Part shown: positions 13,521 through 16,568 of the stretch, one piece after another
Layout: each line of letters opens with the position of its first letter
Numbering within the stretch: position 1 is the first letter of the stretch
Assembly: GCA_030615975.1 (NCBI GenBank)
Contig: JAUWYH010000012.1
Span: forward strand, 1 to 16,568
Reading direction: 5' to 3'
DNA length: 16,568 nt
DNA from: Candidatus Aminicenantota bacterium
GTDB lineage: Bacteria; Acidobacteriota; Aminicenantia; Aminicenantales; Aminicenantaceae
Notes under the pieces: generated by a model
What the model was told of the DNA's origin: nothing
Seen by the model: the letters and a program-made list of their open reading frames with translations, nothing else
Database searches by the model: none
Program-made: the position numbers and the translations under genes

Positions 13521-14159
13521 TTAATTTGGTTGATTTTCGATTATTTCCACACCAGGAGGGACTTTCAGCTCAAACACGTCTTTTGCGAATCGAACATTGG
13601 TCTTTATTTTTGAGAAACTATATTCCATTTTATTGCCGGCCCAGTCAAAAAATATAGCTTTTTGGATGAGCCAGGTTTTTTCGTCGATTTCCAATAAGAT
13701 GAAAGTGTCGGTATCTTCCTGTTTTGGCGTTAATTTTAGCTGTAAGGCTTTTGAATTTTTCGTAGGGAAGAGGTTGAACTCCACCGAGTAATTGTCCACG
13801 ATTCCCTTCTGGCCTGAAAGAATAGAAAGGATTTCGGATTCATGTTCTTCTCTAGATAAGTCATATTTGATGATTTGATTGTCTTCTGGAATATATTCCA
13901 AAATGAAACCTTCTTTAAAGAGATAAGTCCTCTCTTCCGGGTCTTTGTATTCCCATTTCATCAAGCCTGGCTTTTTAAAGTAGAAATTCCCTTTTTCTCT
14001 TAAAGGAGTGGAGACGGTTGATGAGTAGTAGACTTGTTCGAACTTAGCCTGAATGGAACGAAGGGAACGAAGTTTCGTCTCTGCTCTAAGAGCGATGTCC
14101 TCGGCAGTGTATGGGAAGCTGAGCAATGAGAAGAGGAATAGCCAGGCGATATGTTTCAT
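13521..14159 (-). CDS. lolA: outer-membrane lipoprotein carrier protein LolA
   Basis: LolA ferries lipoproteins across the periplasm from LolCDE to the outer membrane. The 212 residues start with a signal peptide (MKHIAWLFLFSLLSFPYTA). The LolA signature follows: LRSLRSIQAKFEQVYYSS, then KGNFYFKKPGLMKWEYKDPE, the exposed-strand pattern of the half-barrel, a GIVDNYSVEFNLFP segment, and near the C-terminus DWAGNKMEYSFSKIKTNVRF with FELKVPPGVEII. It implies a diderm envelope. AGAGGA (14166-14161) is only one base from the ATG, too close for normal use. The predicted -10 box is 9 bases before the ATG, so the mRNA may be nearly leaderless. It lies upstream of the sigma operon on the same strand but is probably separated from it by the terminator-like repeat. 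Confidence 0.92.
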   Translation of the reverse strand: MKHIAWLFLFSLLSFPYTAEDIALRAETKLRSLRSIQAKFEQVYYSSTVSTPLREKGNFYFKKPGLMKWEYKDPEERTYLFKEGFILEYIPEDNQIIKYDLSREEHESEILSILSGQKGIVDNYSVEFNLFPTKNSKALQLKLTPKQEDTDTFILLEIDEKTWLIQKAIFFDWAGNKMEYSFSKIKTNVRFAKDVFELKVPPGVEIIENQPN

Positions 14160-14168
14160 GTCCTCTGA

Positions 14169-14197
14169 ATTATAATGGGGACGGTTCTATTTTTCAA
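14169..14197 (-). promoter_or_regulatory. promoter of lolA, built partly from a repeat arm
   Basis: On the minus strand TTGAAA (14197-14192) and a perfect TATAAT (14174-14169) are 17 bases apart. The spacer and most of the -35 lie in the left arm of the 116-bp element (14177-14195). The -10 is just outside it. The predicted start is about 14162, three bases before the ATG at 14159. Confidence 0.65.
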
Positions 14198-14292
14198 TTG
14201 TATAAAGCTTTTTTTTGACTTTGACAGAAGCATAGAGGAGAAAATTTAAAAAAATAGTCTAAAAAAAAATGAAGAAAAATAGAACCGTCCCC
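14177..14292. repeat. 116-bp palindromic element with perfect 19-bp terminal repeats
   Basis: The left end GGGGACGGTTCTATTTTTC (14177-14195) and right end GAAAAATAGAACCGTCCCC (14274-14292) are exact reverse complements. Further inside, eight T plus GACT (14209-14220) pair with AGTC-T-A-rich 14256-14268 with one bulge, so the whole element can fold as one long imperfect hairpin. There is no coding capacity. It occupies the divergent space between lolA and the symporter gene. The tips align with those of the 93-bp element (GGGGAC, GG, TTCT, TTTTC), so both belong to one superfamily. Confidence 0.75.
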
Positions 14293-14294
14293 GC

Positions 14295-14324
14295 TTGCTA
14301 AGGAAGGGATGTTTTTGTTATAAA
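14295..14324 (+). promoter_or_regulatory. possible promoter of the symporter gene
   Basis: TTGCTA (14295-14300) and TATAAA (14319-14324) have an 18-base spacer. The predicted start (~14331) coincides with the ATG at 14332, and no ribosome site precedes that ATG, so the transcript would be leaderless. Confidence 0.35.
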
Positions 14325-14331
14325 TTGCTGG

Positions 14332-15726
14332 ATGAAGTTCGAATTATTTCTTTTTCTCTTTGTCTACTTTGCCTTTCTTATTTTATTGAGTTTCTTTTTT
14401 TCTAGGAAAATGAGAAACCTTGAGGATTTTTTCCTCGCTTCCCGAAATCTTCCGTCTCTTTTGGTTTATTCATCTCTTGTTGCTTCCTGGTTTGGAGCAA
14501 CCTCCTTACTCGTCTCTACAGATGAAGCTTACGGTCAAGGAGTAAGTTCATTTTGGGTCATGGGTATTCCCGCAATACTTACTGTTCTTTTATTTGGCTT
14601 TTTGTTAGCCAGGCCTATCCGTCGTCTTCCTATCATCAGCTTGCCCGACCTTGTTGAGTTGCGTTATGGGCGTTGTGTGCGTCACCTAGCCTCTCTTTTA
14701 ATCATCTGGTATATGATCCTCTTGGCTTCCTCGCAAATGGTGGCCATAGGCAATTTTTTAAAGCCGCTCCTTGGTACTTCTTACCTTAACAGCTTGGCAC
14801 TGGGAACGGCTGTTGTCCTCCTTTATTCTGTTCTTGGCGGGTTTTTTTCAGTAGCTCTTACAGATAGCCTCCAGTTCTTTCTATTGGCGACTGGAATTCT
14901 TTGCCTTTTCTTTTTTCTTTCTGACATATCTTCTTTAAAAGAGATTTCCCTCTTGGCCTCCCAGCTTGGGAAGGAAAATTATTTCAATTTTTTCTTTAAT
15001 TTTAAAAAGAACATTTTGATTGTTCTCTCTTTTACACTGGCCTGGACGATTTCCCCCATTGCCTGGCAGAGGATTCAGGCTGCTCGCACAGAGAAGACGG
15101 CAAAGAACGCTTTATTTCTCTCCTCTGGAACATTTTTTTTTCTCTATGGGATTCTGGTTTTTATCGGCATCTTTTCTCTTCCTTTATTCTTCTTACAGAG
15201 GCTTGAGGGTCCTCTTCTCTCGGGAATAATTTCTTCAAAAACAGGGACTTTTTTAAGCGGCTTTTTATTCGTTGCCATTGTGGCGGCTATCATGTCCACC
15301 ATGGATACCGCCATCAATACCGGCGCTCTGTCCTTGACTCGTGATGCCTATCAGCAAATTTTTTCTTCTCAGGAGAGGCGAATTGTTTTGGTTAGCCGCC
15401 TCTCAACTTTATTTGTAGGGACGATGGCTTTTCTGGTGGCGACTAAATTCCAGAGCATCCTCAAGACCTTGGGACTTGCGTCTGAAATTATGGCAGAAGG
15501 TCTTTTTATACCCGGAATCGCCATGATCTTTCTCAAGAAAAAACTCCCAACAGCAGGACTCTTGAGCCTCCTCCTGGGAGGAGGATTTTCTTTAATCGGC
15601 TTTTTATGTGAAGTAAATCTTCTTCCTTTTCGGTTGCCTCCATGGCCGTATTCGCTTCCCTATGGGCTTACTTTGAGCTTGATGGGATTTATTACTGGGA
15701 TAATTATCGACAAACATGTGAGATGA
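14332..15726 (+). CDS. sodium:solute symporter (SSS family)
   Basis: The 464-residue inner-membrane protein has about 12-13 hydrophobic helices, the usual LeuT-fold SSS size. Family features: the N-terminal RNLEDFFLASRNLP followed by SLVASWFGATSLL, the middle YSVLGGFFSVALTDSLQFF, the AWTISPIAWQRIQAARTEKT helix-loop, and MSTMDTAINTGALSLTRDAY. This last is the S-x-x-D-x-x-x-N...D-x-Y pattern that holds the second sodium site. Na+ influx drives uptake of a small organic solute; which one (sugar, proline, pantothenate or other) cannot be read here. The ATG at 14332 lacks a ribosome site. The gene ends at TGA 15724-15726, 17 bases before the paired-hairpin element. Confidence 0.93.
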   Translation: MKFELFLFLFVYFAFLILLSFFFSRKMRNLEDFFLASRNLPSLLVYSSLVASWFGATSLLVSTDEAYGQGVSSFWVMGIPAILTVLLFGFLLARPIRRLPIISLPDLVELRYGRCVRHLASLLIIWYMILLASSQMVAIGNFLKPLLGTSYLNSLALGTAVVLLYSVLGGFFSVALTDSLQFFLLATGILCLFFFLSDISSLKEISLLASQLGKENYFNFFFNFKKNILIVLSFTLAWTISPIAWQRIQAARTEKTAKNALFLSSGTFFFLYGILVFIGIFSLPLFFLQRLEGPLLSGIISSKTGTFLSGFLFVAIVAAIMSTMDTAINTGALSLTRDAYQQIFSSQERRIVLVSRLSTLFVGTMAFLVATKFQSILKTLGLASEIMAEGLFIPGIAMIFLKKKLPTAGLLSLLLGGGFSLIGFLCEVNLLPFRLPPWPYSLPYGLTLSLMGFITGIIIDKHVR

Positions 15727-15743
15727 GCTAGACGCCAGAAACG

Positions 15744-15839
15744 TGTAGGGCGCGTTCCCCGAACGCGCCATCATCGGCCCGATGAAGGCATGGAGCCTTA
15801 CATCTTTTTCATAGGCCTGTTCGGGGAACAGGCCCTACA
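15744..15839. repeat. 96-bp paired-hairpin element
   Basis: Two related hairpins face each other. Left: GGCGCGTTC (15749-15757), loop CCC, GAACGCGCC. Right: GGCCTGTTC (15814-15822), loop GGG, GAACAGGCC. Outer TGTAGGG (15744-15750) pairs with CCCTACA (15833-15839). Between them lie two smaller hairpins: TCATCGG/CCGATGA (15771-15785) and AAGGC/GCCTT (15785-15799). Reverse-complementing the right half gives the left half except for two stem positions, each changed together with its partner. It lies between the symporter and DUF374 genes and has no coding capacity. Confidence 0.75.
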
Positions 15840-15893
15840 TTTTATCTTGTTCACCCTTTACGCTTCCTGATTATTTTTATATGATTGTATCTA

Positions 15894-16547
15894 ATGTCTC
15901 TTCTCGGTAAAATCCGTTGGGCTCTGGTTGGGATTTTGGGCAAGGTCATTTTGTGGTTGTGGGCCAAATCCACCAGAATGACGATTTTGGGGAAGGAAGA
16001 ATACCAAGAATTGAGAAGAGCAGGAAAGCCCGTGATTTTTCTTATTTGGCATGGCCGCATTTTCCTTGTCCCCTATTTTTTCCGCAGAAGAGGAATTGTA
16101 CCCTTGGTAAGCCCAAGCGAGGATGGAGAAATCGCTGCCCGGATTATGGACAAATGGGGATATCGAATAATAAGAGGCTCAGGCTCACATGCTATCATAA
16201 AGGCCTGGAATTATATGAAAAGAGAACTTCAAAAAGGAGGAGAGGTGATTATCGTGTCTGATGGCCCCAGAGGTCCCAATCGAAAGATGAAGCTTGGGGG
16301 TCTTAAGCTTGCTCAGGAAAGCGGCGCCTATCTTGTTCCCTTTACATTTTCTACTTCGAGAAAAAAGATCTTGAGAAGCTGGGATAATTTTTTGATGTTC
16401 TATCCTTTTTCAAAAGTTGTGGCCATTTACGGAAGGCCATTCCTTTTGGATTCCACTCTGAAGGAGGATGAGCTTGAGAGGGAAAGGCAGAAGATTGAAA
16501 GTCTCATGATACAACTGGATGAGAGAGCCGACAGATATTATGATTAA
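15894..16547 (+). CDS. DUF374 lysophospholipid acyltransferase family protein
   Basis: The 217-residue protein has an N-terminal membrane-associated segment (WALVGILGKVILWLWA). The conserved block follows: GKPVIFLIWHGRIFLVPYFF, with the family's WHGR in place of the HX4D box of PlsC enzymes. Then come SPSEDGEIAARIMDKWGYR, IRGSGSH, GGEVIIVSDGPRGPNRKM with the DGPRGP motif, and ESGAYLVPFTFS. DUF374 proteins are often found with lipid A and outer-membrane genes and are thought to acylate a lipid, but the reaction is not established for this one. ATG 15894 is preferred over TTG 15885. No ribosome site is seen, and a TATGAT lies 8 bases upstream. The neighbour beyond 16547 is outside the window. 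Confidence 0.88.
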   Translation: MSLLGKIRWALVGILGKVILWLWAKSTRMTILGKEEYQELRRAGKPVIFLIWHGRIFLVPYFFRRRGIVPLVSPSEDGEIAARIMDKWGYRIIRGSGSHAIIKAWNYMKRELQKGGEVIIVSDGPRGPNRKMKLGGLKLAQESGAYLVPFTFSTSRKKILRSWDNFLMFYPFSKVVAIYGRPFLLDSTLKEDELERERQKIESLMIQLDERADRYYD

Positions 16548-16568
16548 TATTGCCGGTTTATTGTCCTT

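Noticed and set aside
1..16568. CRISPR array, toxin-antitoxin pair, phage genes or transposase
   Set aside because: No regularly spaced repeats, no Cas-like, integrase-like or transposase-like protein found on either strand.

Overview
The window is chromosomal DNA from a diderm bacterium with modest GC content. Lipid-transport protein LolA and a DUF374-type acyltransferase point to an outer membrane. The gene content is mostly housekeeping: translation, pyrimidine nucleotides, cell wall and central metabolism. Two broken TPR gene tails read like ones I associate with Aminicenantota (OP8) and neighbouring Acidobacteriota-like lineages. That placement is from memory and is tentative.

Layout. 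1-179 is the start of a eukaryotic-type citrate synthase on the minus strand, with a clean promoter. 396-2260 runs from tRNA-Asp to tmRNA, each with a strong sigma70-type promoter. Between them lie a GNAT-YoaP acetyltransferase gene and two same-direction fragments of one TPR gene, and an 11-bp copy of the tRNA 3' end lies just before the tmRNA promoter. This stretch looks like the scar of past integration or recombination. 2294-5438 holds an amidase, a GerMN-domain protein and the GTPase Der. 5540-7489 holds a TPR membrane or lipoprotein and a rhomboid protease. 7518-11343 is the conserved run rplM-rpsI-rpsB-tsf-pyrH-frr, interrupted by a palindromic element before frr.

14159 down to 11386 is a minus-strand group. 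lolA comes first. Then come an ECF sigma factor, a zinc-finger anti-sigma factor and a membrane protein with a beta-helix (bactofilin-like) domain, joined by two ATGA stop/start overlaps. An ECF-style promoter in front of the sigma gene suggests the operon activates itself. 14332-16547 carries a sodium:solute symporter and a DUF374 acyltransferase on the plus strand.

The most unusual content is not in the genes. The intergenic spaces carry at least six palindromic elements. One superfamily has tips built on GGGGAC followed by GG: a 116-bp element at 14177, a 93-bp element at 10642, a terminator-like copy at 13478 and a worn copy at 309. A second family is built on a TGTAGGGC-headed hairpin with arms ending GTTC and GAAC: a paired element at 15744 and a single copy at 5444. 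In the paired element two inverted copies differ only by compensating changes in the stem. One element appears to supply the promoter of lolA. No transposase is present, so these would be non-autonomous.
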